From contig JANQQF010000193.1 in the NCBI GenBank assembly GCA_028285035.1, positions 1-42,678 of the forward strand: a stretch of DNA of 42,678 nt. The letters run 5' to 3'. Under the pieces are notes generated by a model, which saw only the letters and a list, made by a program, of their open reading frames with translations, had not been told where the DNA came from and did not search any database. The translations under genes were made by a program, and so were the position numbers. Positions 24,254 through 32,504 of this stretch are shown piece after piece (position 1 is the first letter of the stretch; every line of letters starts with the position of its first letter). The stretch comes from Phycisphaerae bacterium. GTDB lineage: Bacteria; Chloroflexota; Anaerolineae; 4572-78; J111.

Positions 24254-24333
24254 GAATATTCATCACAAACAGGCTGTAATTTTATTAAATCTTTTCACTT
24301 TCGTCAAATCTTAAGCCAAGACGTGTGAATGTG

Positions 24334-24639
24334 TCAATCAACCTTTTGATTGTCTTCTTCAGGTGAGACAATCTCGCCGTGAATCACTTCCTGGTCTATC
24401 AGACGACGATTTTGATCGAACTTTAAGGTAACTTCGATTCTTTGAAAACAGGTTTGATTACCCACGAGGGTCTTACGAGAAGTATATCCCCCTTCATCAT
24501 TGGGGTTAAGCGCATTCCGTAAATCAACCCGTGTAGAAATCACTTCACCGCATCTTCGACAACGAACGTGCAACATATAAGCTGCGTCACTTTGGTTTTG
24601 GCCTGTAAAAATCGATGCTAATGACTTAAAAAATCCCAT
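24334..24639 (-). CDS. Small CxxC protein, unknown function
   Basis: The 101-residue product begins MGFFKSLASIFTG and carries a CRRC motif in HVRCRRCGEVISTRVDLRN. A predicted beta-rich region (TCFQRIEVTLKFDQNRRL) follows, with an acidic end. The CRRC pair plus a later Cys could bind zinc or be redox active. The frame runs upstream to 24726, but the ATG at 24639 fits better: the product then starts with the short amphipathic MGFFKSL segment seen in small soluble proteins, and AAAGGG lies upstream. No family is recognised and no close partner gene exists. Confidence 0.65.
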   Translation of the reverse strand: MGFFKSLASIFTGQNQSDAAYMLHVRCRRCGEVISTRVDLRNALNPNDEGGYTSRKTLVGNQTCFQRIEVTLKFDQNRRLIDQEVIHGEIVSPEEDNQKVD

Positions 24640-24954
24640 TTCTGCCCTTTGTGGTGTGTAAATGATATCAAAAATTCTACAAGACCTGGTCATTTCAAGC
24701 AAACAACTTAGGTGCATAATCATCAAAAAGAAACAAAGTGCCTTTAGTTGATTTAGCGTAGGGTTAGCGGAAGGTTTAGGTTGTTATTGCGTCAAGCAAG
24801 TAAGACATCCGTTGGTTATACTTGTGATTGTCAATCAATTGACGCTCTCTTCTCCTCCTTTTTGAAAAAGCCGGGTATGTGGCAACCCGGCTTTTTCGAT
24901 TCTTTCGTTATGTAGTAGAATATTTGTATATCTTTGGGAAATGATGAGTTCACC
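24640..24954. other. Intergenic region with orphan terminator
   Basis: No protein gene was found. The stretch contains a small palindrome GTCAATCAATTGAC (24830-24843), a -10-like TATACT just before it, and a strong rho-independent terminator at 24864-24897. On the + strand that terminator does not follow any gene. The coding start of the next gene lies 58 nt later. Confidence 0.5.
24864..24897 (+). terminator. Orphan rho-independent terminator
   Basis: GAAAAAGCCGGGT (24864-24876) pairs with ACCCGGCTTTTTC (24885-24897), a 13-bp perfect stem with an 8-nt loop and a T-run. The nearest upstream + strand gene already has its own terminator about 1.4 kb earlier, so this one probably ends a small non-coding transcript. 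It is nearly symmetric and could also act on the - strand. Confidence 0.75.
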
Positions 24955-25335
24955 ATGACAGATCAAGACGAACCAACTTATGACACCCACCCACGTGACC
25001 AAGTAGAACATTACAAGATAGAATTATCTCGATTACGTGCAGAGAACGAGCGATTAACAAGCGAAACGGAGTATCTTCGTCAAGCACTTGCGGCATCTAT
25101 GTCTAAAATCCCACAAATTGAGTCAAGCTCTTCCGCACCCCAATCCCCATCCCCCCTACCACGTATAACCGTGCCACAAACCATCGACAAAAAGTCTATG
25201 GATACAATTAAGAAAGTGGTCCCGTTAGCTTCAATTCTTACCCCCCCTTTTATCCTAATTGTCTTCATTGTGTTTGCGCTAGTATGCGCGATAACCCTTT
25301 ATGGGGTCTATCTATCTCTTTCACCGACCCCGTAA
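24955..25335 (+). CDS. Coiled-coil protein with C-terminal membrane anchor
   Basis: The 126-residue product has a polar acidic N-terminus and a leucine-zipper-like coiled coil at about residues 18-50 (IELSRLRAENERLTSETEYL). A Ser/Pro-rich linker follows, then one transmembrane helix at about 98-120 (FILIVFIVFALVCAITLYGV). This suggests a tail-anchored cytosolic coiled coil. The start could also be TTG 24934; ATG 24955 is preferred, although neither has a strong Shine-Dalgarno sequence. It lies upstream of moeA, which has its own promoter. The function is unknown. Confidence 0.65.
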   Translation: MTDQDEPTYDTHPRDQVEHYKIELSRLRAENERLTSETEYLRQALAASMSKIPQIESSSSAPQSPSPLPRITVPQTIDKKSMDTIKKVVPLASILTPPFILIVFIVFALVCAITLYGVYLSLSPTP

Positions 25336-25366
25336 TCTACTTTTCCTACGTTGCATTTAATTATAC

Positions 25367-25395
25367 TTGTCGAAACGCTATAGTGTAGGTAGAAT
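25367..25395 (+). promoter_or_regulatory. Candidate promoter for moeA
   Basis: TTGTCG (25367-25372), a 17-nt gap and TAGAAT (25390-25395) give a good sigma-70-type match. The predicted leader is about 20 nt and contains the AAGGA ribosome binding site of moeA. Confidence 0.45.
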
Positions 25396-25423
25396 CCGAA
25401 CAACTCACTATTAAGGAAAAGAG

Positions 25424-26707
25424 ATGAGTAATACACACATTGATAACGAACTAATCCGTGTCGAGGAAGCGCTTCGCGCTATTTTGGCAAACATAGATCC
25501 TATTGAAACAGAGCAAATCCCCCTGCCTGATGCTCTCAATCGTATCTTAGCAGAAACGATCTATTCTGAAATAAACGTTCCTCCGTTCATAAATTCAGCC
25601 ATGGATGGGTACGCTGTCCTTGCCAAAGATACGCAAAACGCCTCTCCAACAAATCCAATTACGCTCAAAGTAGTAGACAATATTCCAGCAGGAGCAACGC
25701 CCACCGCCCCCTTAACACCGGGCACTGCTGCACGAATTATGACCGGAGCCCCCGTACCGGAAGGGGCTGATGCAGTCATACGTTTTGAAGAAACCAGCGA
25801 ACACATCGATACCAATCAGGTTTCATCCGATGAGGTATTGATTTATCACTCTGTATCCACCGAAGATAATGTCCGAAAAATTGGTGAGGACATTCAAACG
25901 GGGCAAGCCGTTTTGGAGCAAGGCCATAAAATTCGCCCACAAGACGTCGGCGTGTTAGCCGCGATTGGTCAGGCAACGGTTCAGGTCTATCGGCGACCTC
26001 GAGTCGCCATTTTGGCAACAGGGGATGAGCTAGTTGACATCGACCAGCCCATTGGCCCTGGGCAAATCCGCAATTCTAATGAATATACCCAAGCGGCGAT
26101 GGTTGAGAAGTATGGCGGTGAAGCCATCCGCTTAGGGATTGCTCGTGACACAGTCGAGGACCTCACTGAAAAAATACATAACGGATTAGCACTAGGGGTG
26201 GACCTCTTCTTAACATCGGCAGGTGTTTCCGTTGGCGATTTCGACATTGTCAAAAATGTATTAGCCACTGAAGGGCAAATGCAATTTTGGCAGGTCGCTA
26301 TTAAGCCAGGAAAGCCTTTAGCCTTTGGTGTTTTACAAGACGAGTCTTTGCAAAAAGAAATCCCATTAATTGGGCTACCAGGTAATCCTGTAGCCGCAAT
26401 GGTCGCATTTGAGGTGTTTGCTCGGCCAGCAATCTTGAAATTAGGTGGGCAAAAAAGTTGGGAAAAAGCCACAATTCATGCGGTTCTAGATGAGGATGTT
26501 ATCAATAGTGGCCGCAGACATTTTATGCGCGCCTTTGTTTATCCTGTAGAACAAGGATATCGAGTCACCACACGTGGCAGTGGTGTCCAAGTTCAAGGAT
26601 CTGGCATTCTCACCTCAATGGTATGGGCAAACGGTTTGGTTGTTGTTCCTGAAAATGTAACCTATTTGCCCGCCGGAGAAACAATCGCAGTTTGGATTCT
26701 TGACTGA
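25424..26707 (+). CDS. moeA: Molybdopterin molybdotransferase MoeA
   Basis: The 427-residue protein, full length for the family, contains the MoeA signatures INSAMDGYAV, GAPVPEGADAVIRFE, ILATGDELV, IRNSNEYTQ, TSAGVSVGDFDIVK and IGLPGNPVAAMV. MoeA inserts molybdate into adenylated molybdopterin in the last step of molybdenum cofactor synthesis in the cytosol. AAGGA lies just before the ATG. No other moa/moe gene is in the window, so the pathway is dispersed. Many selenoprotein formate dehydrogenases need this cofactor, but none is present here, so no link to the selenoprotein candidate can be claimed. Confidence 0.95.
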   Translation: MSNTHIDNELIRVEEALRAILANIDPIETEQIPLPDALNRILAETIYSEINVPPFINSAMDGYAVLAKDTQNASPTNPITLKVVDNIPAGATPTAPLTPGTAARIMTGAPVPEGADAVIRFEETSEHIDTNQVSSDEVLIYHSVSTEDNVRKIGEDIQTGQAVLEQGHKIRPQDVGVLAAIGQATVQVYRRPRVAILATGDELVDIDQPIGPGQIRNSNEYTQAAMVEKYGGEAIRLGIARDTVEDLTEKIHNGLALGVDLFLTSAGVSVGDFDIVKNVLATEGQMQFWQVAIKPGKPLAFGVLQDESLQKEIPLIGLPGNPVAAMVAFEVFARPAILKLGGQKSWEKATIHAVLDEDVINSGRRHFMRAFVYPVEQGYRVTTRGSGVQVQGSGILTSMVWANGLVVVPENVTYLPAGETIAVWILD

Positions 26708-26764
26708 CCTCATCAAATTGAATAAACTTGAGCAAAATTTTTCAAAGTAGGGTCAAATAGTAGT

Positions 26765-27079
26765 ATGACAACAAAAGTTTCCTGTCGAGCCACAGATTGT
26801 ATATTTAATGAAAATAAAGTATGTTCTTCTGAAGATATCATCTATGATCCTGATGATGGTTGTTTAACTTATGAAATCATCGAAGATTTAATTGAAGAGG
26901 AAGATGATGATGAGGTTAAAGATGACTCACTCGAGGATGACGATGATTTGGAGTGGGATGATGACGACGATGATGATGATCTAGAGCTGCTCATTGATGA
27001 CGAGGATGATTTATTGCTAGATGATGATGACGATGAGCTAGAGTTAGATCTCGATGAGGATGATGAATGGAGTATGTAG
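26765..27079 (+). CDS. Extremely acidic protein with DUF1540-like Cys head
   Basis: The first 40 of 104 residues show the cysteine spacing VSCRATDCIFNENKVCSSEDI...GC, which resembles DUF1540 (a short putative metal-binding motif). The rest, from about residue 43, is almost only Asp, Glu and Leu (WDDDDDDDDLELLIDDEDD). The coding strand is a GAT/GAC/GAG-rich tract that creates a long Ser-rich antisense open frame, which is not a gene. The ATG at 26765 has only a weak AGGG upstream. The protein could bind cations or a basic partner; this is inferred from charge alone. Confidence 0.7.
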   Translation: MTTKVSCRATDCIFNENKVCSSEDIIYDPDDGCLTYEIIEDLIEEEDDDEVKDDSLEDDDDLEWDDDDDDDDLELLIDDEDDLLLDDDDDELELDLDEDDEWSM

Positions 27080-27123
27080 TATAAAAGGCTCACCTTTGTC
27101 CTTTTGAAATTCAAGATTTTCGG

Positions 27124-27152
27124 AGCCAGTGGCAATCTGCCCTGGCTTATTT
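27124..27152 (+). terminator. Terminator-like hairpin
   Basis: AGCCAG (27124-27129), a bulged T and GGCA pair with TGCC and CTGGCT (27138-27147) around an ATC loop. A moderately T-rich TATTTTAT follows. It probably ends the acidic protein gene transcript before the amidohydrolase gene. Confidence 0.45.
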
Positions 27153-27194
27153 TATATCTATGCTGTTTGAACAATGGAGAGGTAGGGATAGACA

Positions 27195-29180
27195 ATGACA
27201 AAGAAAAATGCTGATTTACTGTTGCTAAATGGTTATGTAGTGACAATGAATGAAGCTGGAGAACTCTTTACAGAGGGTGGTATAGCAATAAAAGATAATC
27301 AGATTATAGCTGTTGGTGAATCATCCGAGATAGAAGGATCGTATGAGGCATCGAGCCAAATTGATTGTCATAATTGTATTATTAGCCCTGGTTTAATTAA
27401 CGCACATACCCACGCCCCAATGACTTTGTTGCGGGGACTAGCCGACGATTTGCGTCTAGATGTTTGGTTATATGGCTATATGATGCCTGTTGAACGAGAA
27501 TTTGTCGGACACGATTTTTGTTATACCGGAACATTGCTGGCCTGTGCTGAAATGTTGCGATCTGGTATTACCACCTTCAATGATATGTATTACAACGAAG
27601 CGGAAGTCGCTCGAGCGACAGCCGAGGCTGGAATGCGAGCTGTATTGGGACAAACTATTCTAAAATTCCCCTCTCCTGATGCAACAAACTACGATGAAAG
27701 CCTTGAATATTGCCGCTATTTTATTGAAACTTGGCTGGATCATCCGTTAATTATTCCAGCCGTTGCCCCGCACGCGCCTTACACCGCTACACCCGACATG
27801 CTTCACAATTGTGTAGCACTGGCGACTGAGTTTGATGTCCCTCTACACATTCATATTGCTGAAACCGGACTTGAACAAAAAATTAGCCTGGGTCAATATG
27901 ATATGACTGTTGTGCCTTGGTTAGAACAATATGATTTATTTAAGGCTAAGGTTATCGCCGCTCACTGTGTACATCTTGAAGAAAATGAAATGCGTACATT
28001 ACATCAACACAAGGCTGGGGTGGCCCATTGTCCAAGTAGTAATCTCAAACTGGCCAGTGGCGTCGCACCCATTCAAAAAATGGTTGATCTCGGCCTGCAC
28101 GTTGGTATCGGTACAGACGGTCCAGCTTCAAATAATGACCTAGACATGTTTGAAGAAACACGATTAGCATCATTTTTGCAAAAAGGAATTTTTGGTGATC
28201 CGACCCTACTCCCAGCTAAAAAGACTTGGGGATTGGCCACAATCGAGGGGGCAAAAGCACTACATATCGACCATCTAACTGGCTCACTTGAAGTCGGTAA
28301 ACGTGCAGATATTGCCGTAGTTTCGATGTCAAATACTCACCAGCAGCCTCGTTTCACGCGTGATCCAGAAGGAGTCTATGCCCAACTCGTATACGCAACC
28401 AAGGCAACCGATGTTCGCGATGTCATTGTTGATGGCAAGATTCTTATGCGTGATCGTAAGCTTTTAACACTTAATGAGTCCGACATTCTTGAAAAAGCAA
28501 CAGCTATTGCCGAACGTATTGATGCCTTCCTTACAGCCAGAGAGGGGAACATCTTATCCAAGCTATTGGCCATCGGGACTGATTTCATTCCGCAGGAAAC
28601 TTTTGAAATTCAGGTCAAGGTTCAACTGCCTGAAACCATCGACATCATGCAACGTTTTCATGATGCGAACATTGAAACCAGCCGCCATTCAACTCGAAAT
28701 CAATATGACACATATTTCTTTTTTGAAGATGATGAAACAAGCCGATTACGTTTCCGTGAAGATGAGGTACGTAATGATGATGGCGAGGTAGAGACAACTT
28801 TCTACACAATGACATTAATGGGACCGATTGCGGAAAAAGAGTTTGAAAACTCTATTTTGCTCACCCGGTCTCGATACACAGCAAACTCTAATCAAAGCTT
28901 ACGTTTCTTTCGAGAATACTTTAAACCAATCGCCGAACAAGAGGTGGAAAAACACCGTCGACGTTGGCACATTTACTACAAAGATACTGATTTTGCGATT
29001 AATCTGGACCAGTTACCAGCCACAGGGGATAGAATCTATCTTGAAATCAAAAGCCGAACTTGGTCTATGAAAGACGCGATGCATAAGGCAGATCTCATCA
29101 GTGAACTACTGGATCTTTTAGATGTTGAGCAGGAGAATCAATTTAAGATTGAATATGTTAATTTGGCAAAACAAGCCTAA
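27195..29180 (+). CDS. Amidohydrolase (MtaD/SsnA-like deaminase) fused to CYTH-like domain
   Basis: Residues 1 to about 445 form a metal-dependent amidohydrolase of the SAH/MTA deaminase (MtaD) or chlorohydrolase type: NAHTHAP (metal His pair), HIHIAET, AHCVHL, AHCPSSNLKLASG and GIGTDGPASNNDLDM are all present. It should deaminate a purine nucleoside such as 5'-methylthioadenosine or S-adenosylhomocysteine; the substrate is inferred. Residues about 465-661 look like a CYTH/triphosphate-tunnel fold: FEIQVKVQLPE, RLRFREDE, KHRRRWHIYYKD, YLEIKSRTWS and a final helix. Its ExExK motif is degenerate (EIQVK, 471-475). Typical MtaD proteins are about 430-450 residues, so about 200 are extra. GGAGAGG precedes the ATG. 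Confidence 0.88.
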   Translation: MTKKNADLLLLNGYVVTMNEAGELFTEGGIAIKDNQIIAVGESSEIEGSYEASSQIDCHNCIISPGLINAHTHAPMTLLRGLADDLRLDVWLYGYMMPVEREFVGHDFCYTGTLLACAEMLRSGITTFNDMYYNEAEVARATAEAGMRAVLGQTILKFPSPDATNYDESLEYCRYFIETWLDHPLIIPAVAPHAPYTATPDMLHNCVALATEFDVPLHIHIAETGLEQKISLGQYDMTVVPWLEQYDLFKAKVIAAHCVHLEENEMRTLHQHKAGVAHCPSSNLKLASGVAPIQKMVDLGLHVGIGTDGPASNNDLDMFEETRLASFLQKGIFGDPTLLPAKKTWGLATIEGAKALHIDHLTGSLEVGKRADIAVVSMSNTHQQPRFTRDPEGVYAQLVYATKATDVRDVIVDGKILMRDRKLLTLNESDILEKATAIAERIDAFLTAREGNILSKLLAIGTDFIPQETFEIQVKVQLPETIDIMQRFHDANIETSRHSTRNQYDTYFFFEDDETSRLRFREDEVRNDDGEVETTFYTMTLMGPIAEKEFENSILLTRSRYTANSNQSLRFFREYFKPIAEQEVEKHRRRWHIYYKDTDFAINLDQLPATGDRIYLEIKSRTWSMKDAMHKADLISELLDLLDVEQENQFKIEYVNLAKQA

Positions 29181-30526
29181 TTGAGGGTAATTTCAAATTG
29201 AGGCATTCCCCAAGGAGGGGGAAGTTGTCCAGCGAGAGCAGCAGGAGCTAGTTCTAACATATCAGTGGCAATGATCTTATTATTCAGATCAACGTCTGGG
29301 CCAGTTTGGGTAATCACCCGCAGGTAATTACCCGTTAGCCCGCTCCATTGCAAGCCAAATCCAAAGGACTCTTTGCTTTCCCAAAGGACAGGCATTGTAC
29401 GGCCCAAAAACTTCTTGCGAAATTCCCGTTCTAAGTTCGCATTTAATTTGTGCATTTGTTGACTACGTGCTTGAGTATCCTGTGACGAGATCTGTCCTTT
29501 CATTTTAGCAGCGACGGTACCATCACGCCGTGAATAGCGAAAGATATGGAGTTTGGAAAAGGCCATCTCTTCAACAAATGCAATCGATTGAGCAAATTCA
29601 TCTGCTGTTTCACCTGGAAAGCCAACGATAATATCAGTTGTGATTGATAAATCGGGGATAGCTTGATGAGCGGCTGCAACCAATTGGGAGAAATCCTCTT
29701 GACTGGTGTGACGGGCCATACGGCGCAAGGTAGCATCACAGCCACTTTGCAGTGGTAAATGTAAGTGAGGCAGCAAACGAGGATTTTGCCATAACTCAAA
29801 AAAATCTGGGCCTAAATCCCACGGTTCTAATGAGGACAGTCTTAAGCGTGGGATATCTGTTTCAGCCAGAATAGTTTTGACAAGATTGTTAAGACCCACA
29901 GGATCTCCCAAATCGTGACCATAAGATCCCAAATGAACCCCACTCAAAACTGCTTCAGCATACCCCTCTTCTACCAGACGATTGATTTCATTAATGATAT
30001 CGGACACAGGTCGGCTTCGGCCAGATCCGCGAGCAATCGTGACAATACAGAATGTACAACGATTGTCGCATCCATCTTGAATTTTTATAAAAGCCCGTGT
30101 GTGGTTTGTAGCCGAGTCATCCTCGGTTAAAGATTTTTGTGAAATAAACGAGGCACTGTCAATGGCGGGAATAGGATCAGAATCTTGTAACCATCCAGCA
30201 TCTTTTAGTAAATCAGGTAATTGATCTTTTTGATCATTCCCAACCACCATATCAACACCTAGTTTTTCAACATCCTGTGGTGATAATTCAGCATAACACC
30301 CCGTTACAACTACCTTGGCGGCCTCATTGGCCCGCCGCATCTGCCGAATGACTTGGCGAGATTTACGAGCGGCGACATGTGTCACGGCACAGGTATTGAA
30401 AACGTACAAATCAGCAGTTTCACCCGGCCCAACCAAACGATGGCCCAGCCCCACAAAGGACCGGCCCATCTGTTCAACTTCACTAATATTTAAACGACAT
30501 CCTATAGAGTCAACTCGAATACGCAT
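29177..30526 (-). CDS. mtaB: tRNA t6A37 methylthiotransferase MtaB
   Basis: The 449-residue enzyme has the three-domain layout of methylthiotransferases. The N-terminal MTTase domain has the three auxiliary-cluster cysteines Cys10 (IGCRLN), Cys46 (FNTCAVT) and Cys77 (VTGCYAE). The radical SAM core carries CDNRCTFC and GFPGET. A C-terminal TRAM-like region binds tRNA. GCRLN is the MtaB-type variant, as against MiaB or RimO. The enzyme adds a methylthio group to t6A37 of ANN-decoding tRNAs using two Fe-S clusters and SAM. Its stop overlaps the stop of the opposing amidohydrolase gene by 4 nt. Confidence 0.93.
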   Translation of the reverse strand: MRIRVDSIGCRLNISEVEQMGRSFVGLGHRLVGPGETADLYVFNTCAVTHVAARKSRQVIRQMRRANEAAKVVVTGCYAELSPQDVEKLGVDMVVGNDQKDQLPDLLKDAGWLQDSDPIPAIDSASFISQKSLTEDDSATNHTRAFIKIQDGCDNRCTFCIVTIARGSGRSRPVSDIINEINRLVEEGYAEAVLSGVHLGSYGHDLGDPVGLNNLVKTILAETDIPRLRLSSLEPWDLGPDFFELWQNPRLLPHLHLPLQSGCDATLRRMARHTSQEDFSQLVAAAHQAIPDLSITTDIIVGFPGETADEFAQSIAFVEEMAFSKLHIFRYSRRDGTVAAKMKGQISSQDTQARSQQMHKLNANLEREFRKKFLGRTMPVLWESKESFGFGLQWSGLTGNYLRVITQTGPDVDLNNKIIATDMLELAPAALAGQLPPPWGMPQFEITLN

Positions 30527-30557
30527 ACTTTATAAAAATTCCAGGCTGATAAGTAAT

Positions 30558-30595
30558 GATGAGTGATATATGAACTCGATCACATATCACTCATC
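30558..30595. repeat. Intercistronic hairpin with 15-bp arms
   Basis: GATGAGTGATATATG (30558-30572) and CACATATCACTCATC (30581-30595) pair with one mismatch around 8 nt. There is no T-run on the - strand, so it is not a classical terminator. It lies between the beta-propeller gene and mtaB, both on the - strand. Confidence 0.5.
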
Positions 30596-30611
30596 GTAAA
30601 TTCATAAAGGT

Positions 30612-32318
30612 TTAGTTAATGCTCATGCGACTAAAAGTCCAATCCGGACCTACCCCAGCATCTGAAATAATTTCAGTTTGGTTTCCACCCGACCCACTCA
30701 TTTTCCAAATTGCCCAAGAGCCAGAGCGAGCACTACGAAAAATGATATCGCCGCTTGGGGTATATTCGGGCAGTGTATCAGGCCCTTGCGCATCCGTCAA
30801 GCGCTGCAGGTTTGTGCCATCAACGTTGATTGTGTAAATATCTACATTTCCACCTTCATCACGACTAAAGGCAATCGTCCTACCATCGGGAGACCAGCTT
30901 GGGAAAGAGTCAGACCCGCCATTCGTCAACAAAGTATGACCTGAGTCATCGCGATTGGAAATCCAAATTCCTGTCTTACCATCTCGCCCAGAGCGATAAA
31001 CGACCTGCTCACTATTGGGTGCCCAGTCAGCCTGCTCCCCAATGATTTCAAAACGAAATTGTTGATTGTCTGCGGTCCCGAGAAAATAAATTCGATAGTC
31101 ACCGCCAGGTCTAGCGTCAAAGGCAATCATTTGTCCATCTGGTGATACATTGGTCCAGCGAGCACTACCCTGTTTCCAATCTAGGCCTTGGAACAATTGA
31201 GCTTGGGATACATTTTCAGGCAAGGGTGATGCATCCAGTGCAATAACCCCATTGCTTACGCCATCAAATACATACTCAACACCTTCAATAGATTGACGAT
31301 CAACACCTTCTTCACCAAAGAAGAAAATTGTTTGCCCATCAGGTGTCCATGATGGTCCAGCGGCCCGGCCAAAAACAAATTGTTCATTGTTACCATTGGT
31401 ATCAGCTACATATAAATTATGTTGTCCACCATCCCATTTGGTAAAAGCCAGCTGGTAGGTTCCCCCACCGCCGCTGCTCCCACCGCTACTACCACTTGAA
31501 GCAGCCGCAGCTGTAGTTGGTGTCGCTGTCGGGGCTGGGGTGCTGGTTGGTCTACGTGTTGATGTAGCAGTCGCTTCTGCAACCTCTATGGCAGCGGCTT
31601 CAATCTCGAAAGTTCCCTCGGCCAACAGTTCATCATCAACATACAGTTCCAAAGTCCACTCACCAGGGGCTAGCTCTTCACCACCAGCATCAATAAAGTA
31701 ATCAAATCGTCCCTCTTTATCCCCTGTCCATTCGGCTTCGTTACTTAAGATTTCTTCCCCATCTAAATACCAAACACGCTGCCACGTAAAATCGGGAGAC
31801 ATGCCTTCATAATCAAAAATCGCATGAATCTCTGTAACCCCCTCTTCAAACACATCGCCTGCGTCAATAGGATCATAATCTTTGGTAGCTCCCAAGGCAA
31901 AGGTAATGTCAGCAAATTTAGGCTCTAAAACTTCTTCCGGCTCTTCAGTTTCTTCCGGCTCAGGCTCCTCAGTGGCTTCCTCTATCGGTTCTTCCGTGAC
32001 AACCTCTTCGACCTCTTCTTCGGGTTCAGTCGTCGCTTCTGCTTCTTCTGTTGCAGTATCTTCTGCTACCTCTTCAACAGCCTCTGTTGTTGCACTCTCT
32101 TCAGATTCATCAGTCGCCTCCGACGACACCTCTTCACCTGTCAATCCAGCCAGTGTGTCCTCTATTTGATCCCGAGCTAAAAATACACCACCTCCGATCA
32201 GTAAAGCGACGCACAACAACAGCGCACAGCCTATGCCTCCAATAATCAAAAGTGGGTTACGCTTTGGTGTTCCACTTTCACTACCACTAGAATACACAGT
32301 TTGATCCGAATCGCTCAC
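30612..32318 (-). CDS. Membrane-anchored stalked PD40 beta-propeller protein
   Basis: The 568-residue product has a short cytosolic tail and one transmembrane helix (about 20-45, LLIIGGIGCALLLCVALLIGG). A Glu/Thr-rich stalk follows (about 60-130, EEATEEPEPEETEEPEE type), then a small beta-sandwich (about 135-245, FDYEGMSPDFTWQRVWYLDG), a Ser/Gly/Thr-Pro linker, and a TolB/PD40 propeller (about 290-565; SWSPDGRTIAFSRD, VDIYTINVDGTNLQRLTD). It resembles the lipoprotein at 4908 in plan. The start GTG 32318 is chosen because GAGGAGG lies 5 nt upstream; an ATG at 32348 has no such signal. It is probably an extracellular binding or sensing protein. Confidence 0.85.
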   Translation of the reverse strand: MSDSDQTVYSSGSESGTPKRNPLLIIGGIGCALLLCVALLIGGGVFLARDQIEDTLAGLTGEEVSSEATDESEESATTEAVEEVAEDTATEEAEATTEPEEEVEEVVTEEPIEEATEEPEPEETEEPEEVLEPKFADITFALGATKDYDPIDAGDVFEEGVTEIHAIFDYEGMSPDFTWQRVWYLDGEEILSNEAEWTGDKEGRFDYFIDAGGEELAPGEWTLELYVDDELLAEGTFEIEAAAIEVAEATATSTRRPTSTPAPTATPTTAAAASSGSSGGSSGGGGTYQLAFTKWDGGQHNLYVADTNGNNEQFVFGRAAGPSWTPDGQTIFFFGEEGVDRQSIEGVEYVFDGVSNGVIALDASPLPENVSQAQLFQGLDWKQGSARWTNVSPDGQMIAFDARPGGDYRIYFLGTADNQQFRFEIIGEQADWAPNSEQVVYRSGRDGKTGIWISNRDDSGHTLLTNGGSDSFPSWSPDGRTIAFSRDEGGNVDIYTINVDGTNLQRLTDAQGPDTLPEYTPSGDIIFRSARSGSWAIWKMSGSGGNQTEIISDAGVGPDWTFSRMSIN

Positions 32319-32504
32319 TTTATCCTCCTCATAGATAATTTGATACATACATCGATCATAACGATGTATTTCTTACTTGAGTTCCACAGAGCATCCTATC
32401 AAGCGTGGCCTTGGATAGGAACATCCATTATACTCTAAAAAAATCTCTCTCCTTGAGACCAGATTCAAAGTTTATCATGAGGCATCAGCCGTTGCAAGTA
32501 AATT

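Noticed and set aside
24830..24843. GTCAATCAATTGAC as a defined operator
   Set aside because: The palindrome is short and AT-rich and occurs once. It is noted within the intergenic entry, but without a regulator it cannot be assigned.
26869..27246. Poly-Ser protein on the - strand
   Set aside because: It is the antisense of the Asp/Glu codon tract in the acidic protein gene; repeated GAT/GAC/GAG give TCA/TCG/TCC on the other strand.
31882..32169. Ser/Val-rich frame on the + strand
   Set aside because: Antisense of the Glu/Thr-rich stalk of the propeller protein gene.
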